From Catenaria anguillulae PL171 (taxonomy: Eukaryota; Blastocladiomycota; Blastocladiomycetes; Blastocladiales; Catenariaceae): DNA of 32,120 nucleotides. The notes below the pieces were generated by a model. It saw only the letters and a list, made by a program, of their open reading frames with translations. It was not told the origin of the DNA and ran no database searches. Below, piece by piece: positions 31,164-32,120 of the stretch; the stretch's first letter is position 1; each line of letters begins with the position of its first letter. Where the stretch lies: assembly GCA_002102555.1 (NCBI GenBank), contig MCFL01000277.1, positions 1-32,120 on the forward strand. The letters run 5' to 3'. A program made the position numbers and the translations under genes.

Positions 31164-31897
31164 ATGATGGCCACTGGTCACGCTGCTGCTCCCCAAACCG
31201 CCTCCTCGCCCGCCGCACCGTCGTCGAGCTTTGACCAATCGCATGCCGTTCCCATGCACACACACATTCGCCTCGCCAACCCGAGCGCGCTGGACAGCCA
31301 ATTTGGGATGAACGTTTCGGCGTTGGGCCGCGTGACGGGGGAGCAACGGACCGGGTTCGTGTTTTCGGCCCGGCTGCTGGAGGAGCAAGTCGTGTGCATT
31401 GCACCAATCGTGACGTCGGCCGACCGTCGCGGGGAGCATTTCGTGGCCTTTCACCCCGAGGCTACGCAATCGTTCCTCAATTACCATGGGGCTGAGGTGC
31501 GTCTAGTCTCACACCCATCCTTGATCGTGTTGCAAGATGGTCACCCTGACATGTCTTGGTTGACCAGGTCACGTCCAACCTATGGGACAAGGCGCACAAG
31601 GATGGCTCCACGATGCTGACCGAAAGGTGCACGGCCACGCTCGAGTTTGCGCCTGGCGCGACAGTGACAGATCGCCGCGCGGCGCTCGACTCGGCCAATG
31701 CCATGTTGCGCGACTTGCGCAAAATGTCGGCCACCGCCTTCAATCTGGCCTCGACCCTCTGCGCAGCGCGGGTGACGGCCAACCCTGATCCGACCGAGCC
31801 TTGGACTTCAGCCGCATTGCCATGCAAGCATTGGTTCGCCGTGACCAGCGGCATGTGGGCCTTCAGCATGTGGGCGCTCACATGTCCCACCTCGTAA
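31164..31897 (+). CDS. Unrecognised protein, probably continues to the right edge
   Basis: Exon 1 is 31164-31496 and exon 2 starts at 31568; the 71-nt intron starts gtgcgt and phases agree. As read, the protein is 220 aa and stops at 31897. It starts MMATGHAAAPQTASSPAAPS, then VPMHTHIRLANPSALDSQFG, TGFVFSARLLEEQVVCIAPI, ERCTATLEFAPGATVTDRRA and DSANAMLRDLRKMSATAFNL. From about 31801 the more protein-like sequence moves to the next frame (LDFSRIAMQALVRRDQRHVG), and after about 31899 to a third (NLGRALFAAEQAATAWSTLK). The gene therefore probably runs off the window with two small frame breaks, as in the AIF-like and PLC-like genes. Fold and function are unknown. Confidence 0.45.
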
Positions 31898-32120
31898 CCT
31901 CGGCAGGGCTCTGTTTGCAGCTGAACAGGCTGCGACCGCCTGGTCGACGCTCAAGCGGTCGCCCACCACCACCACGTGGCCATTCCCCTTGTTGATGGCA
32001 TGGACCAGACCAAGTACTTCCGCCTTGGCTCGGCTCACCGTCGCAAGCACCACTGTGCGCGCGTTCGTCCAAAACGTATGCAAACATTTCCGTTGCATTT
32101 GCCATTGCTGGTGCATTCGA

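Noticed and set aside
31808-32116. Minus-strand frame at the right edge (TVVLATVSRAKAEVLGLVHA)
   Set aside because: It is plausible alone, but it opposes the plus-strand gene whose exons and splice site are better supported; all three plus frames there are also biased.
1-32120. Transposons, LTR or other virus-derived elements, CRISPR arrays, rRNA and tRNA genes
   Set aside because: No terminal repeats, polymerase or integrase motifs, spaced repeats or cloverleaf structures were seen on either strand.

Overview
The window is nuclear DNA of a zoosporic, early-diverging fungus. Genes are densely packed with high G+C at third codon positions. Nearly all introns are 64-103 nt, and several genes belong to fungal or opisthokont families (TVP18, COA6, IRC3-like helicase, uS7). 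Two genes resemble receptors known mainly from Blastocladiomycota and chytrids: a class C GPCR carrying a bacterial-type glycine-betaine-binding domain, and a dCache receptor. Blastocladiomycota (Allomyces/Catenaria-like) is my best guess; this is inference from gene content, not an identification. I see no rRNA, tRNA, CRISPR or recognisable transposon.

Layout. 47-940 (-): DEK_C + SWIB chromatin protein. About 1510-5029 (+): OpuAC-like extracellular domain, seven membrane helices and a C-terminal PH-like domain. 5999-8063 (+): dCache receptor with no visible output domain. 9101-11020 (+): F-box protein. 11190-14128 (+): seven-exon mitochondrial IRC3-like helicase. 14365-14862 (-): small membrane protein. 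15056-15344 (+): orphan copy of the 5' end of an ankyrin-type gene. 15637-18246 (+): large Pro/Gln-rich protein with two related beta-rich domains. 18822-19298 (-): TVP18. 20064-20509 (+): COA6. 20762-22923 (-): ankyrin-type repeat gene with a disrupted 5' end. 23202-25326 (-): AIF-like oxidoreductase. 25990-27201 (-): secreted, tail-anchored PLC-like phosphodiesterase. 27841-28987 (+): ribosomal protein uS7 (RPS5). 28988-31163: no confident gene. 31164 to the right edge (+): unrecognised gene.

The gene models were rebuilt by hand from splice sites. Exon sums are multiples of three for the SWIB, helicase, COA6 and dCache genes and for the 3' exons of the GPCR, which supports those models. Nineteen of 23 inferred donors fit GTNCG rather than GTAAGT.

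The most interesting part is the left-hand pair of sensory genes on one strand. Both use ligand-binding modules typical of bacterial uptake or chemotaxis proteins, mounted on eukaryotic membrane receptors. A second, technical signal is that from about 22.4 kb rightward the AIF-like and PLC-like genes, the 5' end of the ankyrin gene and perhaps the last gene are interrupted by many apparent single-base losses. The genes left of 14 kb, and RPS5, are clean. This looks like consensus error or very recent decay.
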